A stretch of DNA of 64,000 bases, taken from the NCBI RefSeq assembly GCF_011694515.1, contig NZ_CP050192.1, forward strand, positions 3,358,172-3,422,171. The letters run 5' to 3'. The notes beneath the pieces were generated by a model. It ran no database searches. It was not told where the DNA came from and worked only from the letters and a program-made list of their open reading frames with translations. Numbering within the stretch: the stretch's first letter is position 1; each line of letters opens with the position of its first letter. Below are positions 8,942-16,444 of this stretch, piece after piece. Made by a program: the position numbers and the translations under genes. The stretch is from Mycobacterium sp. DL592. GTDB lineage: Bacteria; Actinomycetota; Actinomycetes; Mycobacteriales; Mycobacteriaceae.

Positions 8942-9544
8942 GTGACCGCCGTCAACGGGGTGGGTGGGCTGCCGATTTCGGCGCCGCAAGAGCGTGGCGA
9001 TGCTGCGCGCAACCGCCTGTTGCTGCTCGACGCCGCCCGCGCACTGATCGACGAGCGCGGCACCGAGGCCGTGTCGATGGACGACATCGCGGCTGCTGCC
9101 GGCGTCGGCAAGGGGACGCTGTTCCGTCGCTTCGGCAGCCGCGCGGGCCTGATGATGGTGCTGCTCGACGAGGACGAGCGGACCCTGCAGCAGGCCTACC
9201 TGTTCGGGCCGCCACCGCTGGGCCCCGACGCCCCGCCGCTGCAACGGCTGCTGGCCTTCGGCCGCGAACGACTGCGCTTCGTGCACGCCCATCGCGAACT
9301 GCTCTCCGAAGCCAACCGCGACCCCGAAGCCCGCTACAACGCACCGTTCGCCGTGATGCGCACGCACGTGCGTGTTCTCCTCGAGGCGGCGGGCAGCAGC
9401 GGAGATCTCGCCGCCCAGGCCGACGCCCTGCTGGCACTGCTGGATGCCGACTACGTCACCCGTGAACTCGCCGACTCGGGCCGAAGCCTCGAGAGCCTGG
9501 CCGACGCCTGGGACAGCGTCGCGACCAAGCTGTGCGGGACGTGA
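8942..9544 (+). CDS. TetR family transcriptional regulator
   Basis: 200 residues from the GTG at 8942 (VTAVNGVGG); a GTG nine bases earlier is possible. The N-terminal helix-turn-helix is seen in VSMDDIAAAAGVGKGTLFRRFG (about residues 45-66). The C-terminal ligand-binding part is all-helical and unassigned. Its stop overlaps the GTG start of dinP by four bases (GTGA), so the two are translationally coupled. Likely regulates itself and the divergent FMN reductase gene. Orthologous position to Rv3055. Confidence 0.92.
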   Translation: MTAVNGVGGLPISAPQERGDAARNRLLLLDAARALIDERGTEAVSMDDIAAAAGVGKGTLFRRFGSRAGLMMVLLDEDERTLQQAYLFGPPPLGPDAPPLQRLLAFGRERLRFVHAHRELLSEANRDPEARYNAPFAVMRTHVRVLLEAAGSSGDLAAQADALLALLDADYVTRELADSGRSLESLADAWDSVATKLCGT

Positions 9545-10587
9545 CCGCGACCGAGCCCCGACACTGGGTCCTGCACGTGGACCTCGACCAGTTCCTGGCC
9601 TCAGTCGAACTGCGCAGGCATCCCGAACTCGTCGGCCTTCCGGTCATCGTCGGCGGCAGCGGCGATCCCACCGAGGCCCGCAAGGTGGTGACGTGCGCGT
9701 CCTATGAGGCAAGGGAATTCGGTGTGCACGCAGGCATGCCGTTGCGCAGTGCGGCGAGGCGCTGCCCGGACGCGACGTTTCTGCCCTCAGACCCGGCGGC
9801 CTACGACGAAGCCTCCGATCAGGTGATGGGCGTGCTGCGCGACCTCGGCCATCCGGTAGAGGTGTGGGGCTGGGACGAGGCCTACGTGGGCGCGCAGGTC
9901 GCTGACCCGGTGGCGCTCGCGGAGCGCATTCGCGCCGAGATCGCCGCCGCGACAGGCCTGGTCTGCTCGGTCGGTATCAGCGACAACAAGCAGCGCGCCA
10001 AGGTGGCCACCGGGTTCGGCAAACCCGACGGCGTCTACACCCTCACCGACGCGAACTGGATGGACGTCATGGGTCAGCGCCCGGTCGACGCGCTGTGGAG
10101 TGTCGGGCCGAAGACCGCCAAAAAGCTTGCCGCCCTTGATATCACCACAGTGCGGCAGCTGGCGTCGACCGATGCCGAACTGCTCAGTGCGACGTTCGGG
10201 CCGCGCACCGGGTTGTGGTTGCTGCTGCTGGCCAAGGGTGGCGGGGATGCCACCGTCAGCGCGCAGCCGTGGATTCCGCGCTCACGCAGCCACGTGGTGA
10301 CCTTCCCGCAGGACCTGACCGACCGCGCCGAAATGGACGCAGCCGTCGTCGATCTCGCGAACCGCGCACTCGATGAGGTGGTGGGTCAGGGGCGCATCGT
10401 GACCCGGGTGGCCGTGACGGTGCGGACCAACACGTTCTACACGCGCACCAAGATCCGCAAGCTCGACGCGCCGAGCACCGAACGCGAGGTGATCACCTCC
10501 GCGGCCCTGCGGGTGCTGGACCTCTTCGAACTCGACCGTCCGGTGCGGCTGCTCGGCGTGCGGCTGGAACTGGCTGCGCCGCAATGA
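9541..10587 (+). CDS. dinP: Y-family DNA polymerase IV, DinB2 type
   Basis: 348 residues. The catalytic first motif is HVDLDQFLASVE (residues 12-23), and YEAREFGVHAGMPLRSA and VWGWDEAYVG are the fingers and second catalytic motif (Asp-Glu). CSVGISDNKQRAKVATGFGKPDG is the palm/thumb junction. The residue in the sugar steric-gate position (FL rather than FF or FY, L19) is leucine, as in the M. smegmatis DinB2 enzyme that tolerates ribonucleotides. The protein ends just after the little-finger domain, with no C-terminal clamp-binding motif. Coupled to the upstream TetR gene by a four-base overlap. Confidence 0.94.
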   Translation: MTATEPRHWVLHVDLDQFLASVELRRHPELVGLPVIVGGSGDPTEARKVVTCASYEAREFGVHAGMPLRSAARRCPDATFLPSDPAAYDEASDQVMGVLRDLGHPVEVWGWDEAYVGAQVADPVALAERIRAEIAAATGLVCSVGISDNKQRAKVATGFGKPDGVYTLTDANWMDVMGQRPVDALWSVGPKTAKKLAALDITTVRQLASTDAELLSATFGPRTGLWLLLLAKGGGDATVSAQPWIPRSRSHVVTFPQDLTDRAEMDAAVVDLANRALDEVVGQGRIVTRVAVTVRTNTFYTRTKIRKLDAPSTEREVITSAALRVLDLFELDRPVRLLGVRLELAAPQ

Positions 10588-10590
10588 TTT

Positions 10591-11460
10591 TCAGGCAGGC
10601 GGCAGAGACTGCGCGCCGCGTGGCCGAAGCGCCCGGGTGAAGAACACGTTCACCCGGGTCATCGCCACGCTGTAGGGCCACCAGGCCAGCCGTTTGAACG
10701 CATACAGCGCGCGGATGTCCGCCGAGGTGTAGATCAGGAAGCGGTTCTTCGCCACACCGGACACGATGCGGTCGGCCACCTTGTCGGCAGTCACGGCGTG
10801 ACCGCTGAAAAGCTTGACCCAGCGCTGCACTTTGGGGTGCTCACGGTCGACCCCGGCGATGTGCACGGTCTGCACGAGTGGGGTGTCGACCGCTCCCGGC
10901 ACCACCAGCGACACCCCGATGTCGTGGCGGGCGAGGTCGAACCGCAGAACCTCCGAGAGGCCGCGCAGCCCGAACTTGCTGGCGCTGTAGGCGGCATGCC
11001 AGGGCAGCGCCACCAGGCCCGCCGCCGAGGACACGTTGACCAGATGACCGCCGCGGCCGGCGGCGACCATCGGCGGCAGGAACGTCTCGATGACGTGGAT
11101 CGGACCCATCAGGTTGACGTCGATCATGGAGCGCCAGTGCAGGTGGGTCAGGTGCTCGACGGTCCCCCACGCCGAGATGCCCGCGACGTTCATCACCACG
11201 TCCATCGCGCCGAACCGGGTGTGGATGTCGGCGGCGAAGTGGGCGACGGCGTCGTAGTCGGAGATGTCCAGGGCGCGATGCTCGGGCACCGGCGCACCCA
11301 GTGCGCGAACGTCGGCGACCGTGGACTCCAGGCCCTCGGCGTTGATGTCGGTCAGATACAGCTCGGCGCCCTCCCGGCCCAGCCGCAGCGCCGTCGCGCG
11401 GCCGATGCCGCTGGCCGCACCGGTGACGAACACCTTCTTGCCCGCGAAACCGCCGGTCAT
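10591..11460 (-). CDS. short-chain dehydrogenase/reductase (Rv3057c-like)
   Basis: 289 residues from ATG at 11460 (MTGGFAGKK). NAD(P)-binding TGAASGIGRA at residues 12-21, NVAGISAW, catalytic Ser in NVSSAAG and the catalytic YSASK. The last 60 residues (ADIRALYAFKRLAWWPYSVAM) form an amphipathic, aromatic-rich tail that may associate with membrane. It starts four bases after the stop of the TetR gene, so the two form an operon. Divergent cyp136 suggests joint action on a lipid or steroid-like substrate, but this is inference from position. Confidence 0.9.
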   Translation of the reverse strand: MTGGFAGKKVFVTGAASGIGRATALRLGREGAELYLTDINAEGLESTVADVRALGAPVPEHRALDISDYDAVAHFAADIHTRFGAMDVVMNVAGISAWGTVEHLTHLHWRSMIDVNLMGPIHVIETFLPPMVAAGRGGHLVNVSSAAGLVALPWHAAYSASKFGLRGLSEVLRFDLARHDIGVSLVVPGAVDTPLVQTVHIAGVDREHPKVQRWVKLFSGHAVTADKVADRIVSGVAKNRFLIYTSADIRALYAFKRLAWWPYSVAMTRVNVFFTRALRPRGAQSLPPA

Positions 11461-11464
11461 CCGC

Positions 11465-12103
11465 TCAGCCGCCGACCCGTCCACCCCACAGGGCGCGCAG
11501 CCACAACTTCTCCAGGATCCGCACCGCGGCATCCATGTCGCGCTCCGGGCCCAGGAACGCCGTCTCCCCGGACAGGGTGAGCCCGGTCGTCGCCACCAGC
11601 GTGCGGACCAGACCGTAGATGTCGTCGGTGATCGGGTCGGCGGTGCCGTTGCGGATCTCGGCTTCGACGATCGGCACGATCTGGGCGACGACGGCCTCGT
11701 TGTATCCGTCGAGGATCTCCCGGATTTCGGCATCGGTGTGCCGGGCGGCGTTGCACGCCCTCATCAGCGGGTCGTTGTGGGCGTACACCGCTGCGGCGCT
11801 GCGGACCATGCGCTCGGCGAAGGCGGCGGGAGTCTCCTCGGGGCCGCGCGGGGCATACGAGTGGGTGAGGTCGTCGAGTTCCTGCCCGGCTTCGCCGACG
11901 AGGTACGCCAGCACCGAGTACTTGGAGTCGAAGTAGAAGTAGAAGCCCGAGCGGGCCACCCCGGCGCGGTCGCTGATCATGCTCACCGACAACTCGGAGA
12001 ACGGTTTCTCCTCCAGCAGCTCCCGAACGGCCTGCACGATCGCATGCCGCTGCTTGTCGCCGCGGCGGCGGGGCGCCTCGACGGAGTGCTGGTGCGCGGT
12101 CAC
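11465..12103 (-). CDS. TetR family regulator beside cyp136
   Basis: 212 residues from the GTG at 12103 (VTAHQHSVEAPRRRGDKQRH); a longer GTG/ATG form starting at 12154 would run into the operator and is less likely. The helix-turn-helix is FSELSVSMISDRAGVARSGFYFYFDSK (about residues 35-60). It reads with the SDR gene and divergently from cyp136. The palindrome at 12139-12156 lies 36 bp upstream of its start and is the natural operator. It corresponds to Rv3058c by gene order. Confidence 0.92.
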   Translation of the reverse strand: MTAHQHSVEAPRRRGDKQRHAIVQAVRELLEEKPFSELSVSMISDRAGVARSGFYFYFDSKYSVLAYLVGEAGQELDDLTHSYAPRGPEETPAAFAERMVRSAAAVYAHNDPLMRACNAARHTDAEIREILDGYNEAVVAQIVPIVEAEIRNGTADPITDDIYGLVRTLVATTGLTLSGETAFLGPERDMDAAVRILEKLWLRALWGGRVGG

Positions 12104-12138
12104 CCGTTCACCTTGCACCACGGCACGCCCGAAGTGAA

Positions 12139-12156
12139 ACTTGACACACGTCAAGT
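12139..12156. promoter_or_regulatory. palindromic operator between TetR gene and cyp136
   Basis: ACTTGAC-ACAC-GTCAAGT, a perfect inverted repeat of 7-bp arms with a four-base centre, in the 140-bp gap between the divergent TetR and cyp136 genes. Length and symmetry are usual for TetR-family operators. Expected to bind the adjacent TetR protein and to control both directions. Confidence 0.65.
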
Positions 12157-12243
12157 GTCGTGGTGAGGATGGTGTTACCTCAAGTATCAGTCCCGGCCGG
12201 CACCCATGATCCGTCCCGCCCGTCCCCTTCCCCAGGAGCGTTG

Positions 12244-13725
12244 ATGGCCACGATCAGTACCCCGCAGTACCTGTTGGACCAGGCTCGTCGCCGGTTCACC
12301 CCGACGTTGAACACCATCCCCGGGATGGGTGCCGTGGAGAAGCGGCTGCGCGAGCGCGAGTGGCCGCAGTTCCCGCTGGCCGAGCCGCCCGCCGGCAGCG
12401 ACCTCAAGACGATCATGGGCGATTCCGGGCTGCCGCTGCTGGGCCATATGATCGAGACGTTCCGCGGCGGACCCGACTATCTGATGCAGGTCTACCGCAA
12501 GTACGGCCCGCTGCACTACGCCTACTCGCCGGCCCTGCCCGCCGTCGTCGCGCTGGGCCCCGACGCCACCCAGGCGGTGTTCTCCAACAAGAACAAGGAC
12601 TTCTCGCAGAAGGGCTGGCACCCGGTGATCGGGCCGTTCTTCAACCGCGGCCTGATGATGCTCGACTTCGAAGAGCACATGTACCACCGCCGCATCATGC
12701 AGGAGGCGTTCACCCGCACCCGGCTGTCGGGCTACGTCGAGCACATCGACCGGGTCGCCTCGGCGGTCGTGGCCAACGACTGGGTCACCAATGATCCGCG
12801 GTTCCTGTTCCATCCCGCGATCAAGGAGCTGACGCTCGACATCGCCTCGGTGGTGTTCATGGGCCACGAGCCGGGCTCCGACCACGAACTGGTCACCAAG
12901 GTCAACCAGGCGTTCACCACCACCACCCGCGCCGGCGGCGCGATCATCCGCACCAGCGTGCCGCCCTTCAAGTGGTGGCGCGGGTTGCAGGCCCGCAAGG
13001 TTCTCGAGGAGTACTTCGTCGAGCGGCTCAAGGAACGCCGCAACTCCGGCGGCACCGACATGCTGTCGGTGCTGTGCCAGACCACCGACGACGACGGCAA
13101 CAGCTTCACCGACGACGACATCGTCAACCACATGATCTTCCTGATGATGGCCGCCCATGACACGTCCACCTCGACGCTGACGACGATGGCCAATCAGCTT
13201 GCGGCCAACCCGGAATGGCAGGAGCGCTGCCGCGACGAGTCGGCCCGCCTCGGCGACGGCCCGCTGGACATCGAGGCACTGGAGAAGCTAGAGACTCTCG
13301 ATCTGGTGATCAACGAGTCGCTGCGCCTGGTAACGCCGCTGCCGTTCAACGTCCGCCAGGCCGTCCGCGACACCGAGCTGCTGGGGTACTTCGTGCCGGC
13401 CGGCACCAGTGTCAACATCTGGCCCGGCCTCAACCACCGGCTTCCGGAGCTGTGGACCGACCCGGAGAAGTTCGACCCGGACCGCTTCGCCGAGCCGCGC
13501 TCCGAGCACAAGCGGCATCGCTACGCGTTCGCCCCGTTCGGCGGCGGCGCGCACAAGTGCATCGGCATGGTGTTCGGCCAGCTGGAGATCAAGACGGTGA
13601 TGCACCGGCTGCTGCGCAAGTACCGGCTAGAGCTGCCGCACCCCGGCTACAAGGCACACTACGACTACGCCGGAATGCCGGTGCCGATCGACGGTATGCC
13701 GATTGTGCTGCGCCCGCTGCGCTGA
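12244..13725 (+). CDS. cyp136: cytochrome P450 of the CYP136 type
   Basis: 493 residues from ATG at 12244. Heme-binding FAPFGGGAHKCIG near residue 430 with the thiolate Cys, the ExxR pair in INESLRLV, and the oxygen-activation I-helix MMAAHDTSTST. The sequence is CYP51-like in general build. M. tuberculosis CYP136 (Rv3059) has almost the same length and the same neighbours. The natural substrate is not established; a sterol or lipid is likely. Redox partners are not in the window. Regulated by the divergent TetR gene by inference from the shared operator. Confidence 0.93.
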   Translation: MATISTPQYLLDQARRRFTPTLNTIPGMGAVEKRLREREWPQFPLAEPPAGSDLKTIMGDSGLPLLGHMIETFRGGPDYLMQVYRKYGPLHYAYSPALPAVVALGPDATQAVFSNKNKDFSQKGWHPVIGPFFNRGLMMLDFEEHMYHRRIMQEAFTRTRLSGYVEHIDRVASAVVANDWVTNDPRFLFHPAIKELTLDIASVVFMGHEPGSDHELVTKVNQAFTTTTRAGGAIIRTSVPPFKWWRGLQARKVLEEYFVERLKERRNSGGTDMLSVLCQTTDDDGNSFTDDDIVNHMIFLMMAAHDTSTSTLTTMANQLAANPEWQERCRDESARLGDGPLDIEALEKLETLDLVINESLRLVTPLPFNVRQAVRDTELLGYFVPAGTSVNIWPGLNHRLPELWTDPEKFDPDRFAEPRSEHKRHRYAFAPFGGGAHKCIGMVFGQLEIKTVMHRLLRKYRLELPHPGYKAHYDYAGMPVPIDGMPIVLRPLR

Positions 13726-13740
13726 GTGCTCTTCGCCGCG

Positions 13741-13801
13741 CGAGATTGACTTGGCGCACAAGAAGTTCGAGAAGGACTCTGCGTCACGTCAATCTCGGCG
13801 C
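13741..13801. repeat. dispersed inverted repeat, copy 1
   Basis: An inverted repeat downstream of cyp136 with core arms CGAGATTGAC (13741-13750) and GTCAATCTCG (13788-13797). Twenty-five bases at 13777-13801 are identical to the reverse complement of 44743-44767, so this is one copy of a dispersed intergenic element. It sits between the convergent cyp136 and the LeuA-domain gene and could act as a bidirectional terminator. Confidence 0.7.
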
Positions 13802-13804
13802 GGG

Positions 13805-14281
13805 TCAGCCTGCGACAAGACGGTTGGCGCAGGCGATCACGGCGCGCAACGCCGACTGGGTGGGGTCCTCGGCCCAGCCCATCGCCCACCGGTCGTGGCG
13901 GCCGTTGGCACCCCTGACGAAGGTGGCGGTGTGCGCACCGGATTGCAGTTGGTGGAAGGCCATCATCTCCACGCCGATGCCGCGCTCGTAGAGCATCGCG
14001 GTCAGCGCGGCGAGCGGTCCACTGGCCTGGGCGATCGCCGTTTCGATGCGATCGCCGAGCGCCAGGGTGGCGCGGAAGGTGTGGGCCTGCGCACCGCACC
14101 TGCTCGATGGCCGGCCGGCCTGGTCGGACTCCCAGGTGCCGAGCCGAACCGGGCCCGAGCTGGGGCTGTACCGGGCGATGAACGCACTCCAGGACAGGGT
14201 TGCGGCGTCTTCGCGCACGCCGTGCGGTAGCGGCGCGCAGAACCGTGGCGACGGATCCGGGATGGTGGTGATGGGGCTCAT
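13805..14281 (-). CDS. orphan 2-isopropylmalate synthase regulatory (LeuA allosteric) domain protein
   Basis: 158 residues from ATG at 14281, preceded by the purine run GAGAAG. After an N-terminal segment resembling the LeuA linker (SAFIARYSPSSGPVRLG), the rest aligns with the C-terminal leucine-sensing domain of LeuA: a strand like ATLALGDRIE, then SGPLAALTAMLYERGI, FHQLQSG, a W-A-M-G-W strand, and ALRAVIACANRL. The catalytic TIM barrel of LeuA is entirely absent. The role is unknown: it could be a leucine sensor or a partner of the real LeuA. The upstream region has a leader peptide and hairpins (see 14292-14402). Confidence 0.8.
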   Translation of the reverse strand: MSPITTIPDPSPRFCAPLPHGVREDAATLSWSAFIARYSPSSGPVRLGTWESDQAGRPSSRCGAQAHTFRATLALGDRIETAIAQASGPLAALTAMLYERGIGVEMMAFHQLQSGAHTATFVRGANGRHDRWAMGWAEDPTQSALRAVIACANRLVAG

Positions 14282-14291
14282 GATGCGGTCT

Positions 14292-14388
14292 TCTCGTAGT
14301 ACTCGAGGGGACCGACGTCGGCGCAGCTGATGACCCACAGCGGGGGGTCGGTCTGGATCAGACCCCGCTGTGGGTTGCTACTACGAGA
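14292..14388 (-). promoter_or_regulatory. structured mRNA leader (attenuator-like) of the LeuA-domain gene
   Basis: On the minus strand, TCTCGTAGTA (14388-14379) is perfectly complementary to TACTACGAGA (14301-14292), which overlaps the ribosome-binding region of the LeuA-domain gene. Enclosed is a second perfect 13-bp stem, ACCCACAGCGGGG (14375-14363) with CCCCGCTGTGGGT (14345-14333), whose loop holds a five-base-pair hairpin. The left strand of the outer stem contains the Leu-Val-Val codons of the upstream leader peptide. A ribosome stalled there would free the ribosome-binding site, which is the logic of translational attenuation. Confidence 0.6.
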
Positions 14389-14402
14389 CGCGCACTATGC
14401 AC
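14358..14402 (-). CDS. putative leaderless leader peptide of 14 residues
   Basis: GTG-initiated frame of 14 codons and TGA, reading M-H-S-A-R-L-V-V-A-T-H-S-G-V. The central Leu-Val-Val codons (CTC GTA GTA) lie exactly in the strand that can pair with the ribosome-binding site of the downstream LeuA-domain gene. No Shine-Dalgarno is present, but a TACCAT -10 element ends eight bases before the GTG, so transcription would start on or next to it. Leaderless GTG starts are common in mycobacteria. Coding status is inferred, not shown. Confidence 0.45.
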   Translation of the reverse strand: MHSARLVVATHSGV

Positions 14403-14410
14403 GGTCGCCG

Positions 14411-14440
14411 ATGGTAGACCTCGCCGCGACGGCGGTGCAA
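14411..14440 (-). promoter_or_regulatory. putative SigA-type promoter for the LeuA-domain leader
   Basis: TTGCAC (14440-14435) and TACCAT (14416-14411) with an 18-base spacer on the minus strand. Both fit mycobacterial housekeeping elements (TTGNNN and TANNNT). The predicted transcription start falls at about 14402-14404, the first codon of the leader peptide. Confidence 0.4.
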
Positions 14441-14488
14441 ACGGGTTTCGGAAGCCCCGCCCACCTTCATCGAATCTTCATCGAACGA

Positions 14489-15079
14489 CTAGCGAAAGCC
14501 CCGCCAGCGGCGGCAACCCTCGAAGAACAGGACGTGCGGCGCGCCGCCGCGCGTACCCGACCGAGAGGACCCCATCACGATGGACACCCGTTCGGCGGGT
14601 GCGGCACCGGTGGTCTGCGGCGCTCTGCGGGGCCGCCGCAGCATCGCCTGAACGCGGGCAACGAGTTCGCGGGGGCTGAACGGCTTGGTCATGTAGTCGT
14701 CGGCGCCCACCGACAGCCCGACGATGGTGTCCACCTCGGTGTCCCGTGCGGTCAGCATTACGACGTAGGCGTCGGAGAATGTTCGCAGCTGGCGGCAGAC
14801 CTCCAACCCGTCGATACCGGGCAGGCTCAGGTCGAGGATCACCACATCGGGGTCGCACTCCCGGGCCAGGCGCAGAGCGTCGGTTCCGTCGGCCGCAGAG
14901 GTCACCTCGAAGTGTTCCCGCGTGAGATAGGCGGCGACGACTTCGGCCAGGGCGATCTCGTCGTCGACGACGAGTGCCCGATGACTGGCCGCTGTGGTCT
15001 CTCTAGGAGTCTCCGAGCGAGTCGATCGCCGTCTGCAGTTTGGCGCCGACCTCGTCGGCGACCGGCCGCAGTGCCGCAT
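14489..15079 (-). CDS. receiver-only response regulator, effector domain missing
   Basis: A complete CheY-like receiver: acidic pair in VVDDE, phospho-acceptor Asp in VVILDLSLPGIDG, Thr in VMLTARD, and Lys in MTKPFSPRELVARV, an OmpR-subfamily pattern. The winged-helix domain expected next is absent; about 45 residues of unrelated sequence follow and then a stop. No ATG, GTG or TTG lies between the DUF302 stop and the receiver. The first usable start (15079) is inside the DUF302 gene, so the protein would carry an odd 35-residue lead. Either a stand-alone receiver or a decayed regulator. No histidine kinase is nearby. Confidence 0.65.
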   Translation of the reverse strand: MRHCGRSPTRSAPNCRRRSTRSETPRETTAASHRALVVDDEIALAEVVAAYLTREHFEVTSAADGTDALRLARECDPDVVILDLSLPGIDGLEVCRQLRTFSDAYVVMLTARDTEVDTIVGLSVGADDYMTKPFSPRELVARVQAMLRRPRRAPQTTGAAPAERVSIVMGSSRSGTRGGAPHVLFFEGCRRWRGFR

Positions 15080-15416
15080 CGCCGGTCACCTCGACGAGCA
15101 GCTGCGGGTTCATCGCCTCGACGACCACCGAACCTTCGTGGTCCGGGTCGGTGCGTACGACGACGTTGCACGGAAGCAACAGCCCGATCTGGCGGTCGAT
15201 ACTCACGGCGCGATGGGCCAGGGGCGGGTTGCAGGCCCCCAGAATCAGGTAGTCGCCGAGGTCGTCGCCGGCGGCGGCGCCGAGTTTCTTGCTCAGCGTG
15301 GCTTTCATGTCGATCTCGGTGAGCACCCCGAAGCCCTGGGCCGCCAGCGCCTCCCGGGTGCGCTCGACGGCGTCGCCGAACGAGGCCTTCAGCGTGGTTG
15401 ACAGAGCGATGCTCAT
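15003..15416 (-). CDS. DUF302 domain protein
   Basis: 137 residues. The family pattern is clear: ALAAQGFGVLTEIDMKATLSKKLG, then YLILGACNPPLAHRAVSID, then LLLPCNVVVRTD. DUF302 proteins are small dimeric cytosolic proteins of unknown function, often found with thioredoxins and CsoR-type repressors. Here the gene follows the CsoR/CstR-family gene by 27 bp on the same strand, so it is probably under that repressor. The conserved Cys in GACNP and LLPCNV suggests redox or persulfide chemistry, which is inference. Confidence 0.88.
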   Translation of the reverse strand: MSIALSTTLKASFGDAVERTREALAAQGFGVLTEIDMKATLSKKLGAAAGDDLGDYLILGACNPPLAHRAVSIDRQIGLLLPCNVVVRTDPDHEGSVVVEAMNPQLLVEVTGDAALRPVADEVGAKLQTAIDSLGDS

Positions 15417-15443
15417 CGTGACTCCCCCTTGAGTTGGTGCGGA

Positions 15444-16268
<825 letters not shown>

Positions 16269-16287
16269 TCACAACAGAGGAGTGATC

Positions 16288-16425
16288 ATGTGCTACCCCG
16301 TTGAGTGCCCGAGCTGCCACAAGATCACGTGGGCAGGCTGCGGCGAACACGTCGCCGACGTGCAGCGTTCGGTGCCGGCCAACCAGTGGTGCACCTGCGC
16401 GGCCAACCAGCCGGCAAACCGCTGA
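16288..16425 (+). CDS. 45-residue Cys-rich small protein (putative zinc ribbon)
   Basis: Starts at ATG 16288 with AGAGGAG six bases upstream, 22 bp after thioredoxin. MCYPVECPSCHKITWAGCGEH contains a CPxC pair, W-x-G-C-G-x-H, and the end has W-C-T-C. Five regularly spaced Cys after the first and one His suggest a zinc ribbon. Similar 40-50 residue proteins (C-x-P-V-x-C-x-x-C-x-K-x-T-W-x-G-C-G) recur in bacteria and some eukaryotes, from memory, with no function known. Same operon as thioredoxin. Easily missed because of its size. Confidence 0.8.
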   Translation: MCYPVECPSCHKITWAGCGEHVADVQRSVPANQWCTCAANQPANR

Positions 16426-16444
16426 CTGCTGCTGCGCCACAGGG

